64,000 nt of DNA, taken from contig CAJXJY010000012.1 of assembly GCA_913055875.1 (NCBI GenBank), positions 1 to 64,000 of the forward strand, in the 5' to 3' direction. Under the pieces are notes generated by a model. The model had not been told where the DNA came from, ran no database searches, and worked only from the letters and a program-made list of their open reading frames with translations. Each line of letters starts with the position of its first letter. Within the stretch, counting starts at the first letter, position 1. This stretch comes from an uncultured Altererythrobacter sp. (GTDB lineage Bacteria > Pseudomonadota > Alphaproteobacteria > Sphingomonadales > Sphingomonadaceae). Of the stretch, positions 50,398 through 60,325 are shown one piece after another. The position numbers and the translations under genes are program-made.

Positions 50398-52305
50398 TCA
50401 ACCGCGCGGCCGGCCCGGCGGGGCAAAATTCACCCGGCGCACTTCGCGTATGCGTCCGCGCTCGACCGCACCCTCGACCAGTTCGTAGCCCATCAGCGCG
50501 AAGACTCGCTCGCCGAGGAAGATCGGGCGGGCATTGCCGTACCAGTCGACGCACGACGCGATACAATTGTCCGGTTGCGCGCCCGCTGTGCGCGCGACCA
50601 GTTCGCCAGCGGGAGAGAACGTGCGCGAATCTCGGCGCAGGAAGAAGATCGAAGAACCGCTGCCGAGGAATTCGGCACCCGGCCGGTCGAGCCGCCGGGT
50701 CACCGGCAGACCGAGAGTGCCGCTCACGCCGCCCTGCGAGCTTGGATCGGGCCGATAGAAGAACGCCTGGCTCCGCGTTTCGCCCTCGCCCGCCGAAGCA
50801 AGCATGTACGTGTCCTCGACCTGCGCATCGCGTGCCAGCGCGATCGCCGAGAAGCCTAGCGTATCGTCCGGCCCCGGTCCGATCGCGACCCCGTCGCTTC
50901 CGAGCACGTCGAACCGGGTTACGCCGTGCGGCAGGGCGAGCCGTTGCGGATCGCGACCGTCGAGCGGCACGGCGTGGACGTAGGGCTCGTCGCTTTCGCT
51001 GCCATAGGCGCCCGCCGCGTAGAACAGCCAGTCGCCGACGAAGCGGTTGTGGAACCGCCAGCCCTCGACCTCCGGCAGCTTGCGATAGGCGTCGCGTCCC
51101 AGACTGTCCGAGCCGTCGCCGAAGCGGGCGAAGGGGACCGACAGCAGCGCCACGTCGCCCTCGCTGAACTCGCCCTCCCACATGCCCTCGCCATAGCCGC
51201 TTTCGCGCAGCACCACGCGCAGCAGCCCCTCTTCGGCATCTTCGGCAAAGGAGAACTGGTCGACCGGCGCACCTTGTGCGGCGACCGCGCCCGGACGGCT
51301 GCCGTCGAGCGGGATGCGGTAGATCTGGCCCGGCGTCGCCGTCTCCCCGTCGCCGTCGGCAGGCCCGTCCGCCGTGCCGGTCCAGACATAGATCGCCTGG
51401 CGCGAGACGTAGAAGGCATGGCTCCACGTCCCAGCGATCGCGCTCGCCTCGCATGCGAGTTCGGCGGCTGAAAGATCGCAACGGGTGACGGTGTGCAGCA
51501 CTTCGAGCGCCGTGCGCGCGTCGCGATAGGGCTCCGCGACGTAGAAGTTTTCCGGCGCGACCAGCGGTGTGCCCGCGCCCTCGTCGCCGCGTTTGCGCAG
51601 CGCCGGCATATGCTCGCGCCAGCCGTCCCACACGAACCAGACCGGCGCATAGAAGACCAGTTCGTCGCCGATCAACCGCGAGGCGTAATTGCTCGACGAG
51701 TAATAGTCGCCCGAGCGCAGGTAGTGCGTGTCGCGATAGCGCAGCGTCCCGTCCTCGCCGAGGCGGAAGCGGTTCACCTCGGTGCCGAAATCGCCGTAGG
51801 AATAGCCGATCACGATGACCTGGTCGCCCTTCACCAGCAGCTCGTCGTACCAGGTATCGCCGGGATTCTCCTTGCCCGGCGGGAAGGCGTCCACCGCATC
51901 GACCCGCGCGAGCGCATCGCCGCCCGTGCGGACTGTGAACACGCGCCCGCGGCGCAGCACCACCAGATAGTCGCCGGCATGCTTGACGATCCCGCCTTCG
52001 TCGACCCCGGCTTCCTGCGTGTTGGTGATCGATTCGGTGGCGGATTCGGCGGCGGGCTCGGCGGCATCGACGCTTGGCTCCAATGCCATCGGTGCGGGAG
52101 CGGCGTCGGACATGACCGCGTATTCCGTCTCGCGCTCGATGCGCGCCATCTTGCGCGCGAAGCGGTCGAGCGCGTTTTCGGAGGCGAAGCCGGCGAGGCC
52201 CTGTTCACCGGAGGGCCGTTCGCTATCGGTTACCGGCGTACAGGCGGCGAGCATCGCAACCGCCACTCCGCCGAAAACGCCATGGCGTGCAAATCGTATC
52301 ATCAT
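50398..52305 (-). CDS. Beta-propeller lipoprotein
   Basis: 635 residues. Lipoprotein signal ending MLAACTPV (Cys about 22). The family signature TNTQEAGVDEGGIVKHAGDY (residues about 93-112) is that of secreted beta-propeller domain proteins; repeated blade-like segments follow (VKGDQVIVIGYSYGDFG, SRLIGDELVFYAPVWF and others). Function unknown, likely periplasmic or surface located. AAGGAG precedes the tandem ATG-ATG start. Confidence 0.85.
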   Translation of the reverse strand: MMIRFARHGVFGGVAVAMLAACTPVTDSERPSGEQGLAGFASENALDRFARKMARIERETEYAVMSDAAPAPMALEPSVDAAEPAAESATESITNTQEAGVDEGGIVKHAGDYLVVLRRGRVFTVRTGGDALARVDAVDAFPPGKENPGDTWYDELLVKGDQVIVIGYSYGDFGTEVNRFRLGEDGTLRYRDTHYLRSGDYYSSSNYASRLIGDELVFYAPVWFVWDGWREHMPALRKRGDEGAGTPLVAPENFYVAEPYRDARTALEVLHTVTRCDLSAAELACEASAIAGTWSHAFYVSRQAIYVWTGTADGPADGDGETATPGQIYRIPLDGSRPGAVAAQGAPVDQFSFAEDAEEGLLRVVLRESGYGEGMWEGEFSEGDVALLSVPFARFGDGSDSLGRDAYRKLPEVEGWRFHNRFVGDWLFYAAGAYGSESDEPYVHAVPLDGRDPQRLALPHGVTRFDVLGSDGVAIGPGPDDTLGFSAIALARDAQVEDTYMLASAGEGETRSQAFFYRPDPSSQGGVSGTLGLPVTRRLDRPGAEFLGSGSSIFFLRRDSRTFSPAGELVARTAGAQPDNCIASCVDWYGNARPIFLGERVFALMGYELVEGAVERGRIREVRRVNFAPPGRPRG

Positions 52306-52355
52306 CGCCTCTCCTTCGAGCGGAATGATACAGTATTACATTTATTTTGCCAGAC

Positions 52356-52793
52356 TTACCATTCGAGATAGTAGATCAGAGCCGGTTCGCCTGCCGCGGA
52401 GTACTGCTCGTAAAGGCTGCGCGCGGGCAGGTTGGCGGGTTCGGTGCCGAGCCAGATTTCCTCGATTGCCTCGCTATCCGCGCAGGCGAAAACGGCCTCC
52501 ATCAGCGCCCGGGCCACGCCGCGCCGACGCCAGTCCTCGCCCGTGCCGATCTCGTCGAGGAACAGTTCGGTCGGCTTGTCGGGATGATCGTGGACCACGC
52601 ACATGACCTGGCCGACGACCATGCCGTCCGCGATTGCAACGGCGAGCCGGTTGGCCGGATTGGACAGGTAGCGGGCGAGCCTCGCCGGATCGATCGCATT
52701 GTCAAAAACGCCCGGCGCGACATTGTCGAGCAGCGCCTTGTTGCCGGCGTCGATCCACTCGACCCGCCATTGCTGCGCCGGGGCGATCGTCAG
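52356..52793 (-). CDS. GNAT-family N-acetyltransferase with apparent CTG start
   Basis: 145 residues. The acetyl-CoA site is visible as EIGTGEDWRRRGVARALMEA (R/Q-x-x-G-x-G/A) with ANLPARSLYEQYSAAGEPAL at the end. No ATG, GTG or TTG in frame precedes the conserved N-terminus; a CTG at 52793 gives LTIAPAQQWRVEWID and overlaps the fabD stop by four bases (CTGA), the spacing normally seen for ATGA. The start is thus tentative. Substrate unknown. Confidence 0.78.
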   Translation of the reverse strand: MTIAPAQQWRVEWIDAGNKALLDNVAPGVFDNAIDPARLARYLSNPANRLAVAIADGMVVGQVMCVVHDHPDKPTELFLDEIGTGEDWRRRGVARALMEAVFACADSEAIEEIWLGTEPANLPARSLYEQYSAAGEPALIYYLEW

Positions 52794-53725
52794 AGCTCCT
52801 TCGCCAGCGCCTCGAGATCCTCCATCGAAATCACGCTGACCGCCTGCGCCTCGCCGTCGATCCGGCCGATCATCGGGCCGAGCACCTTGCCGCCCAGCTC
52901 GACGAAGTGCTCGACGCCAGCCTCGCGCATCGCGAGCACGCTTTCGCGCCAGCGGACACGGCCGGTGACCTGCTCGACCAGCAGCCGCTGTTCTTCGCCG
53001 GGATCGGTGACCGCAGAAGCGGTGACGTTGGCATAGAGCGGCAGGCCGAAGCCCTGCGGCGGGGTTTCCGACAATGCCTCGGCCATCGCCTCGGCAGCGG
53101 GCTGCATCAGCGAGCAATGGAACGGCGCCGAGACCGGTAGCGGAATGCCGCGCTTGATGCCGAAATCCTTGACCATCGCCACCGCGCGCTCGATTGCGCC
53201 GGCATGGCCCGACAGCACAACCTGGGTCGGATCGTTGTCGTTGGCGACTTCGCACACCTCGCCTTCGGCCGCGGCGGCGGCGAGCTCCTGTGCCTTCGCC
53301 AGATCGGCGCCGAGCAGCGCGCACATCGCGCCCACCCCGACCGGCACCGCCGCCTGCATCGCCTGCCCGCGCAGCTTGAGCAGCCGCGCCGTTTCGCCCA
53401 GCGAGAAGGCCCCGGCCGCGCACAGCGCAGTGTATTCGCCGAGCGAATGACCCGCGGCGCAATCGCCCTTCTCCGCCAGCGACACGCCGAATTCCTTCTC
53501 CAGCACGCTCAAGGTGGCGATGGCATTGGCCATGATCGCGGGCTGCGCGTTCTCGGTCAGCGTGAGGTCGCCCTCGGGCCCCTCGCGCATGATGGTGGAG
53601 AGGTTCTGCGACAGCGCATCGTCGACCTCCTCGAACACCTCGCGCGCGGCGGCGCTGGCATCGGCCAACTCCGCGCCCATGCCGACCTTCTGGCTCCCCT
53701 GCCCGGGAAATACGAATGCTCTCAT
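52790..53725 (-). CDS. fabD: Malonyl-CoA:ACP transacylase
   Basis: 311 residues. FVFPGQGSQKVGMG at the start, nucleophile in AAGHSLGEYTALCA, VNDND... and SAPFHCSLM regions follow. FabD loads malonyl onto ACP. It overlaps the GNAT gene downstream by four bases. Confidence 0.95.
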   Translation of the reverse strand: MRAFVFPGQGSQKVGMGAELADASAAAREVFEEVDDALSQNLSTIMREGPEGDLTLTENAQPAIMANAIATLSVLEKEFGVSLAEKGDCAAGHSLGEYTALCAAGAFSLGETARLLKLRGQAMQAAVPVGVGAMCALLGADLAKAQELAAAAAEGEVCEVANDNDPTQVVLSGHAGAIERAVAMVKDFGIKRGIPLPVSAPFHCSLMQPAAEAMAEALSETPPQGFGLPLYANVTASAVTDPGEEQRLLVEQVTGRVRWRESVLAMREAGVEHFVELGGKVLGPMIGRIDGEAQAVSVISMEDLEALAKEL

Positions 53726-53764
53726 GGAAACTACCTCCGGAGGCGCGGCCTATGCGGCTACGCG

Positions 53765-54574
53765 CTATCCGGCAAGTCCGAAGGGGACGATCTTGTTGGC
53801 GGAATCGTGGCCGATATCGGCGAATCCGAGATACGGAATGCCCGCCTTCCCGCACCAGTATTTCGCGATATCCTCCTCGCTCGAACCGAACGGGCGGTCG
53901 TTCTCGGGCACATCGCTGATCCGGCCGAGCCGCAGCCCCGCCGCCCCGCCGAGATGCTGCGACACGTGGAAGAACAGCCGGTCGATCGCGTAGAGATGCT
54001 CGGACACCTCCTCGACCAGCACGACGTGGCCCGACAGGTTCGGCATCAGCTCGGTGCCCGCCAGCATCGCCAACGTCATCAGGTTGAAGGCGACCGAGGG
54101 ATGGGCGCCGAGTTCGGGCTCGAGCCCTTCGTGATCGCCCGTCAGCCAGCCGAGCGAACGACGCACCGCCATGTCGCCCATGTCGCGGCGCACGTCGGCC
54201 ACCATCGGCCCGTGCACCTGCTTGCCGATCCCGGCCTTGTAGAGCGCGGCGAGGATGTAGCCGGTGTCCGAATAGCCGAGGAAGGTCTTGGCGCCCGCCG
54301 CCTCGTCCATCCGCGCGACCGCCTGCGCCGCGATGCGGTTCGAACCGTAGCCCCCATGCGCGAACCACACCGCATCGTAGCCGGGATCGTTGGCGATTTC
54401 GACGAAGGCCTCGAGCCGCGTCTCGTCGTCGCCTGCGAAGTGGCCGTGACGCGCGAAGCACTGCTTGTGGAAGTCGAGTTCGACCCCGGGCATGCTCGCG
54501 GCAATGTCGAGCACGGCGTCGGCATGCTCGCGTTCGAGCCGCTTGCCGGGGGCGCAGATTGCGATGCGTGTCAT
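53765..54574 (-). CDS. LD-carboxypeptidase (S66 family)
   Basis: 269 residues. N-terminal APGKRL pocket, HGGYGSNR, nucleophile serine in FLGYSDTGYILAAL, glutamate in LVEEVSEHLYAIDR and a C-terminal histidine in FADIGHDSANK. It removes the terminal D-amino acid from murein tetrapeptides. Divergent (54-nt gap) from a MurC/Mpl-like ligase, which fits cell-wall recycling. Confidence 0.85.
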   Translation of the reverse strand: MTRIAICAPGKRLEREHADAVLDIAASMPGVELDFHKQCFARHGHFAGDDETRLEAFVEIANDPGYDAVWFAHGGYGSNRIAAQAVARMDEAAGAKTFLGYSDTGYILAALYKAGIGKQVHGPMVADVRRDMGDMAVRRSLGWLTGDHEGLEPELGAHPSVAFNLMTLAMLAGTELMPNLSGHVVLVEEVSEHLYAIDRLFFHVSQHLGGAAGLRLGRISDVPENDRPFGSSEEDIAKYWCGKAGIPYLGFADIGHDSANKIVPFGLAG

Positions 54575-54628
54575 GGCGTCGTCCTAGTCAGCTTGTGTTC
54601 GCATTCGCAAGCGCATAGCGGAGCGCTT

Positions 54629-56056
54629 ATGAGCGAATTTCCTACCTATGACGAGCTTCTCGCCAGACCGTTCTTTTTCTGCGGTATCGGGGGCTCGGGC
54701 ATGCTGCCGCTGGCGCAGATCCTCCAGGGCCGCGGCGCGAAAGTGGCAGGATCGGACCGCAGCTTCGACCAGGGGCAGACGCCGGAGAAGTTCGCCGCGC
54801 TCGAAGCCCAGGGGTTCGAACTCCACCCTCAGGACGGTAGCGGGATCGTGTCCGAGGACCAGATCCTCGTCGCCTCGGCCGCGGTCGAGAACAGCGTGCC
54901 CGAGATCGGCCGCGCGAAGGAACTCGGCTGCCTACGGATGACTCGCGCCGAGCTCAATTCGATCCTGTTCAACACCAGCGGCGCGGGGCTCGCGGTGGCG
55001 GGCACCAGCGGCAAGTCGACCGTCACCGCGATGCTAGGCTGGATCATGCACGTCGCAGGTCGCGATCCGACCGTGATGAACGGCGCGGTGATGAAGAACT
55101 TCGTCTCGTCCGACCGCCCCTTCGCCAGCAGCCTGGTCGGCGGGCGCAGCATCTTCGTCAGCGAGGTCGACGAGAGCGACGGTTCGATCGCGCTCTATCG
55201 CCCCGCGGTCGGCATCCTCCTCAACGTGTCGCTCGACCACAAGAGCATGGACGAATTGCGCGCGCTGTTCGGGGACTATCTCCAGCGTAGCCGGATCGCG
55301 GTGATCAATGCCGACGATGCCGAGGCGCTCGCGCTGTTGCCCCGCGCGAACGAGGCAATCACCTTCGGCGTCGAGCAGGAGCACGCGCAGGTCGGCGTGG
55401 TGCCCGGCAGCGAGGCCGAGGGGCCGCTGCGGCAGGCGGCGCTGGTGGTCGACCGTCACGACGGCACCGAACACCCGCTGACGCTCGCCATGCCCGGGCG
55501 GCACAACCTCTCCAACGCGCTCGCCGCGATCGCCGGCGCGGCGGCGGCGGGTGTGCCGGTGGCAGCCTCGGTCGAGGCGCTCGGCAGCTTCGCCGGCCTC
55601 ACCCGCCGCTTCGACCTCGTCGGGGTCAGCGCCACCGGTATCACCGTGATCGACGATTTCGGCCATAATCCCGAGAAATGCGCCGCCACCTTGCGCACGC
55701 TCAAATCGCACGAGGGCCGCGTGATCGCCTTCTTCCAGCCGCACGGCTACGGCCCGCTGCGCCAGATGGGGACCGAACTCGCCGAAACCTTCGCCCGCGA
55801 ACTCGACGATACCGACATGACCCTGCTGTGCGACCCGGTCTATTTCGGCGGCACGGTCGACCGCAGCGAGGGCAGCGAGCGGATCGTGCGGATGATCCGC
55901 GAAGCGGGCGGCCACGCCGAATACATCCCCAGCCGCAAGGCGGTCGGCGACCGCATCGTCACCCAGGCCCGGCCCGCCGACCGCGTGGTAGTGATGGGCG
56001 CGCGGGACGACACCTTGTCCGCCTTCGCGCGCGACCTGCTGGAGCGGCTGTCGTGA
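54629..56056 (+). CDS. Mur ligase family protein (MurC/Mpl-like)
   Basis: 475 residues. Start ATG with GGAG upstream; FFFCGIGGSGMLPLAQIL (UDP-MurNAc binding), ATP loop AVAGTSGKSTVTAML (GTSGKST instead of GTHGKTT), MVNG-type linker, FDDFGHNPEKCAATLRTL and FFQPHGYGPLRQMG at the C-terminus. It is an ATP-dependent amide ligase of the MurC/Mpl type. With the adjacent LD-carboxypeptidase, re-attachment of tripeptide to UDP-MurNAc (Mpl) is plausible; the unusual loop leaves MurC-like or another specificity open. Its stop overlaps the next gene's GTG. Confidence 0.82.
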   Translation: MSEFPTYDELLARPFFFCGIGGSGMLPLAQILQGRGAKVAGSDRSFDQGQTPEKFAALEAQGFELHPQDGSGIVSEDQILVASAAVENSVPEIGRAKELGCLRMTRAELNSILFNTSGAGLAVAGTSGKSTVTAMLGWIMHVAGRDPTVMNGAVMKNFVSSDRPFASSLVGGRSIFVSEVDESDGSIALYRPAVGILLNVSLDHKSMDELRALFGDYLQRSRIAVINADDAEALALLPRANEAITFGVEQEHAQVGVVPGSEAEGPLRQAALVVDRHDGTEHPLTLAMPGRHNLSNALAAIAGAAAAGVPVAASVEALGSFAGLTRRFDLVGVSATGITVIDDFGHNPEKCAATLRTLKSHEGRVIAFFQPHGYGPLRQMGTELAETFARELDDTDMTLLCDPVYFGGTVDRSEGSERIVRMIREAGGHAEYIPSRKAVGDRIVTQARPADRVVVMGARDDTLSAFARDLLERLS

Positions 56057-56337
56057 TCTACCGGCTGGCGATGAACCATGTCCGGCTGCTGCTCGCGGCG
56101 ACGCTGCTGGGGGTGGTGGTCACGATCCTGTTCGAGCGGCAGTTCGGGCGCAGCGAAATCCCCTTCATCGCCACCGCGATCCTGCTGCTGGTAATGAACC
56201 TCCGCATCTCGCGTTTCACCTGCCCGCGCTGCGACAGCAACCTGTTCCTGCGCGGCGGATGGGCGTGGCCCTGGCCGAACCGTATCTGCAGCGAATGCGG
56301 GCTCGACCTCTCGCAGGAGCCCGATACGCCGGTCTGA
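56053..56337 (+). CDS. Small membrane protein with zinc ribbon
   Basis: 94 residues: two membrane helices (about 9-28 and 36-52) and a C-terminal zinc ribbon FTCPRCDSNLFL ... RICSECGLDL. GTG start at 56053 overlaps the Mur ligase stop (GTGA). Function unknown. Confidence 0.72.
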   Translation: MIYRLAMNHVRLLLAATLLGVVVTILFERQFGRSEIPFIATAILLLVMNLRISRFTCPRCDSNLFLRGGWAWPWPNRICSECGLDLSQEPDTPV

Positions 56338-56343
56338 GCGGGC

Positions 56344-57294
56344 TCAATGCTCGCCGGCCTCGTGCCCGAGCTTGAACACCTTGTGCAGCACGAACACCAG
56401 CACCGCGCCCAGCACCAGCCCTGCCAGCGCCGAAACTCCGGCATAGACCGCCCAGCCGAGAATCCCGCCTATCCCGCCTGAAACCTGCTCCACCGCATGC
56501 TGCACCCCGTGCGCGGCATCGGCGGGGTTGTGGATGCCCAGCTCGTGCAACCCGTGCAGGATGATGCCCCCGCCGACCCACAGCATCGCCACCGTCCCGA
56601 CCACCGACAGTACCTTCAACAGCCACGGCATCGCCCGCAGCAGGAAGCGCCCGATCGATTGCGCGGTGGCCGAGCTCTTCTCCGCGAGATGCAGCCCGAC
56701 ATCGTCCATCTTCACGATCAGCGCGACCGCGCCGTAGACGAACACCGTGACCGCCACCCCGACGATGGCGAGCACGCCTGCGCGCACCAGCAATGTTTCT
56801 GCGGCGACTTCGTTGAGCGTGATCGCCATGATCTCGGCCGAGAGAATCAGGTCCGTCCGGATCGCGCCCGACACGCGCTTCTTCTCGAACGCGACGGGGT
56901 CCTCGATCGGGTCCTCGAGCGTCTCGCCGTGTTTGGCGCCGCCCAGCTTCTCGATGATCTTTTCCGCGCCTTCGTAGGACAGATACGCCCCGCCCGCCAT
57001 CAGGATGAAGACGATCGCCTGCGGCAAAAGCCAGCTCAGGATCAATGCCCCCGGCAGCAGCAGGATCAGCTTGTTCTTGAGGCTGCCGAGCGTGATCTTG
57101 CCGATGATCGGCAGTTCGCGCGACGGATCGAGGCCGGTGACGTAGGACGGCGTCACCGCCGCATCGTCGATCACCACCCCGGCGGTCTTGGTTCCCGCGC
57201 GGCTGGCCGCGACACCGATATCGTCGACCGAGGCAGCCGCCGTACGCGCGATGACTGCAATATCGTCGAACAAGGCTACCAGACCGCCGGGCAT
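56344..57294 (-). CDS. DUF808 membrane protein
   Basis: 316 residues with [20 protein letters not shown] at the start, then four or more membrane helices and conserved [20 protein letters not shown] and [12 protein letters not shown] segments. DUF808 (YedI-like) proteins are inner-membrane proteins of unknown function. I chose the ATG at 57294 for its GGAG site; longer frames upstream look non-coding. Confidence 0.85.
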   Translation of the reverse strand: MPGGLVALFDDIAVIARTAAASVDDIGVAASRAGTKTAGVVIDDAAVTPSYVTGLDPSRELPIIGKITLGSLKNKLILLLPGALILSWLLPQAIVFILMAGGAYLSYEGAEKIIEKLGGAKHGETLEDPIEDPVAFEKKRVSGAIRTDLILSAEIMAITLNEVAAETLLVRAGVLAIVGVAVTVFVYGAVALIVKMDDVGLHLAEKSSATAQSIGRFLLRAMPWLLKVLSVVGTVAMLWVGGGIILHGLHELGIHNPADAAHGVQHAVEQVSGGIGGILGWAVYAGVSALAGLVLGAVLVFVLHKVFKLGHEAGEH

Positions 57295-57483
57295 GCGGGT
57301 TTCTCCCACTTGAGTTCCCGCGCCCCTGCCCGCCCTGCGCGACCGCTGCAAGCCTTGCATTCCGCCCAAATCCCGCTATGTGCGCGCATCCCTCGCCTTC
57401 AGGCGGCGGATACGAAGAAAGCCGGAGGGGCCCCGCGATCCGCGCGGACAAGCCAGCGATCGGCAGAAGTGAAAGGACAAGGA

Positions 57484-57846
57484 ATGGCTCTCTACGAGCA
57501 TGTCTTCCTTGCGCGCCAGGACCTGAGCCAGAGCCAGGTCGATACCTTGGCCGCGCAAGCCACCGAAATCGTCGAGAAAAACGACGGCAAAGTCACCAAG
57601 ACCGAGACCTGGGGCCTCAAGAGCCTCGCCTACAAGATCGACCGCAACCGCAAGGCGCATTTCGTCATGCTCAACATCGAGGGCCCCGGCTCCGTTGTCG
57701 AGGAACTCGAGCGCCAGACGCGCATCAACGAGGATGTCATCCGCTACATGACGATCCGCGTCGAGAGCCATGAGGAAGGCCCCTCGGCGATGATGCGCAA
57801 GAGCGACCGCGACAAGAAGAAGCGCGACCGCGGAGGAGACAACTGA
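57484..57846 (+). CDS. rpsF: 30S ribosomal protein S6
   Basis: 120 residues: [40 protein letters not shown] and a basic C-terminal tail [10 protein letters not shown]. It binds 16S rRNA with S18. Strong AAGGA site before the ATG. First gene of the rpsF-rpsR-rplI operon; its stop shares a base with the rpsR start (TGATG). RimK, which can add glutamates to S6 in some bacteria, is encoded at 62862. Confidence 0.96.
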   Translation: MALYEHVFLARQDLSQSQVDTLAAQATEIVEKNDGKVTKTETWGLKSLAYKIDRNRKAHFVMLNIEGPGSVVEELERQTRINEDVIRYMTIRVESHEEGPSAMMRKSDRDKKKRDRGGDN

Positions 57847-58070
57847 TGGCCCGCCCGTTTTTCCGCCGCCGCAAGACCTGCCCGTTCTCGGGCAAGAACG
57901 CGCCCAAGATCGACTACAAGGACGTGCGCCTGCTGCAGGGCTTCATGTCCGAGCGCGGCAAGATCGTGCCCAGCCGCATCACCGCCGTTTCGGCCAAGAA
58001 GCAGCGCGAGCTCGCCAAGGCGATCAAGCGCGCGCGCCATATCGGCCTCTTGCCCTACATCGTGCGCTGA
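57846..58070 (+). CDS. rpsR: 30S ribosomal protein S18
   Basis: 74 residues: [20 protein letters not shown] and [17 protein letters not shown], the standard S18 sequence. Coupled to rpsF upstream and 11 nt before rplI. Confidence 0.97.
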   Translation: MARPFFRRRKTCPFSGKNAPKIDYKDVRLLQGFMSERGKIVPSRITAVSAKKQRELAKAIKRARHIGLLPYIVR

Positions 58071-58081
58071 GGAGACAGGAC

Positions 58082-58747
58082 ATGGATATCATTCTCCTCG
58101 AACGCATCGGCAATCTCGGCTCGATCGGCGACGTCGTCACCGTAAAGGACGGCTATGCGCGTAACTTCCTGCTCCCGCAGAAGAAGGCGCTGCGCGCCAA
58201 CGAGGCCAACAAGAAGGTCTTCGAAGCCAACCGCGAACGCCTCGAGAAGGAAAACGCCGAGAAGCGCACCGAAGCCGAGAAGGCCGGCGAGAAGCTCGAC
58301 GGCACCGAAATCGTGCTGATCCGCGCGTCGTCCAATGCCGGCCAGCTCTACGGCTCGGTCAACGTTCGCGACATCGTCAACGGATTGGCCGACAAAGGCC
58401 ACGAGGTCGACAAGAAGCGCGTTATCATGGGTAGCCCGATCAAGACCATCGGCATGCACGATGTGACCGTCGCACTGCACCCCGAAGTCGAAGTGACGGT
58501 CAAGGCGAATGTCGCCCGCTCCGACGACGAAGCGGAGTTGCAGAGCCAGGGCGTCGACGTCCTCGCCCAGCTGTTCGAAGAAGAACAGAAGGAAATCGAG
58601 GAAGCGGCCGAAGCGAACCGCGTCGACCCCAACCTCGAACCGGGCGAAATCCCCGCCGAGATGCTCGAAGAGGGCGTCACCCCGGCCGAAGGCGACACCG
58701 TCGTCGAAGGCGAGGAAGAAGCCAAGGACGAGAGCGCCGAGGGCTGA
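58082..58747 (+). CDS. rplI: 50S ribosomal protein L9 with long acidic C-terminus
   Basis: 221 residues; N-terminal [20 protein letters not shown] and C-terminal rRNA-binding fold as usual, but the last ~60 residues are an acidic tail ([11 protein letters not shown] end) not seen in the ~150-residue enterobacterial protein. Long tails occur in sphingomonads. A hairpin terminator follows. Confidence 0.95.
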   Translation: MDIILLERIGNLGSIGDVVTVKDGYARNFLLPQKKALRANEANKKVFEANRERLEKENAEKRTEAEKAGEKLDGTEIVLIRASSNAGQLYGSVNVRDIVNGLADKGHEVDKKRVIMGSPIKTIGMHDVTVALHPEVEVTVKANVARSDDEAELQSQGVDVLAQLFEEEQKEIEEAAEANRVDPNLEPGEIPAEMLEEGVTPAEGDTVVEGEEEAKDESAEG

Positions 58748-58776
58748 TCCTCTTTCGCGCATGCAAAGCTCAAGAG

Positions 58777-58806
58777 GGGCGCGGCCTGCGGGTCGCGCCT
58801 TTTTTG
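58777..58806 (+). terminator. Rho-independent terminator of rpsF-rpsR-rplI
   Basis: GGCGCGGCC (58778-58786) pairs with GGTCGCGCC (58791-58799, with a G-U pair), closing a TGCG loop, followed by a T run of six. It lies 30 nt after the rplI stop. Confidence 0.88.
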
Positions 58807-58875
58807 TAACAGCCGTCATTCAGGCGTAAGCCGGGATTGCGAACACAGAACAACAAGAGGCAGGAGAACAGCCCC

Positions 58876-60315
58876 ATGGAATCGACCACACAAATCCTCG
58901 ACAAGCTCGAAAGCACTTACGATGCCGCAGTCGCGCGGCTGCGCGAGGACGTGATCGCTTTCGGCCGCACGCGCGACGTGCCCGCGCCCGAGCGCCGTAC
59001 CGACGGGTCCTACGCCTATCCCGAACTGCGGCTGCAGTTCCGCGGCGGCGAGCAGCCCGAAGACCGCAGCCGCGCCTTCGGCCGCCTCAACGCGCCGGGC
59101 CTCTACACCACCACCGTCACTCGCCCGGCGCTGTTCCGCGACTACCTCGCCGACCAGCTTGATTTCATCGCCTCGAACTACGATATCGAGGTCGAGGTCG
59201 GCTCCTCGCGGCAGGAGATCCCCTTCCCCTACGTGCTCGACGGCGCGGCCGGGGCCGAGCTCGCCGGGGTAGACCCGAACCAGATCGCACGCCATTTCCC
59301 CTCGACCGAACTGGCCGATATCGGCGACGAGCTCGCCGACGGAATGATCCTGTCGGGCCCCGACGACGACATCCCGCTGTCGCTGTTCGACGCGCTGCGG
59401 ACCGATTTCAGCCTCGCGCGGCTGGCGCATTACACCGGCACGCGGCCGGAGGATTTCCAGCGCTTCATCCTGTTCACCAATTACCACCGCTATGTCGACG
59501 AATTCGTCGACTGGGCCGGCGCGCAGCTGGGCAGCGACGGCTGTTCGGCGCTCTACGGCGCAGGGGGCCTGCACCTGACCGAGAAGACCGACAACGCCGG
59601 CGCGCAGCTGTCCGACACCGCGTGGCGCCGGCACCAGATGCCCGCCTACCATCTGATCGGCGAAGGCCGCGGCGGGATCACGCTGGTCAATATCGGCGTC
59701 GGCCCGTCCAACGCGAAGACGATCTGCGACCACCTCGCAGTGCTGCGGCCCGAGGCGTGGCTGATGATCGGTCATTGCGGCGGATTGCGCCCGAGCCAGA
59801 AGATCGGCGACTACGTGCTCGCGCACGCCTATCTGCGCGACGATCACGTGCTCGACGAGGTGCTGCCGCCCGAAATCCCGCTCCCCGCGATCGCCGAGGT
59901 GCAGCAGGCGCTCGCCGCGGCGGCGGAAGAGGTCTCGGGCGAACACGGCGCCGACCTCAAGAAGCGCATGCGCACCGGCACCGTGGTCACCACCGACGAC
60001 CGCAACTGGGAGCTGCGCTTCACCAGCTCGGCGCTGCGCATGTCGCTGAGCCGCGCGGTCGGGGTCGACATGGAAAGCGCCACCATCGCCGGCCAGGGCT
60101 ACCGCTTCCGCGTCCCCTACGGCACGCTGCTGTGCGTCTCGGACAAGCCCTTGCACGGCGAGATCAAGCTGCCCGGCCAGGCCAACAAGTTCTACGAGGA
60201 AGCGATCGCCGCGCATCTGCAGATCGGGGTAGCGGCATGCCGGCGGCTGCGCGAGGAAGGCGTGCGGTTGCATTCGCGCAAATTGCGGGCTTTCAACGAG
60301 CCGCCATTTCGGTAA
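58876..60315 (+). CDS. amn: AMP nucleosidase
   Basis: 480 residues. The Amn N-terminal domain (about 1-180) is followed by the nucleoside phosphorylase-like domain: ITLVNIGVGPSNAKTICDHL, MIGHCGGLRPSQKIGDYVLA, and VDMESATIAGQGYRFRVPY with the catalytic Glu. It cleaves AMP to adenine and ribose 5-phosphate. The ATG at 58876 has CAGGAG upstream. It is followed by a small membrane protein. Confidence 0.93.
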   Translation: MESTTQILDKLESTYDAAVARLREDVIAFGRTRDVPAPERRTDGSYAYPELRLQFRGGEQPEDRSRAFGRLNAPGLYTTTVTRPALFRDYLADQLDFIASNYDIEVEVGSSRQEIPFPYVLDGAAGAELAGVDPNQIARHFPSTELADIGDELADGMILSGPDDDIPLSLFDALRTDFSLARLAHYTGTRPEDFQRFILFTNYHRYVDEFVDWAGAQLGSDGCSALYGAGGLHLTEKTDNAGAQLSDTAWRRHQMPAYHLIGEGRGGITLVNIGVGPSNAKTICDHLAVLRPEAWLMIGHCGGLRPSQKIGDYVLAHAYLRDDHVLDEVLPPEIPLPAIAEVQQALAAAAEEVSGEHGADLKKRMRTGTVVTTDDRNWELRFTSSALRMSLSRAVGVDMESATIAGQGYRFRVPYGTLLCVSDKPLHGEIKLPGQANKFYEEAIAAHLQIGVAACRRLREEGVRLHSRKLRAFNEPPFR

Positions 60316-60325
60316 TGTTCGCAGG

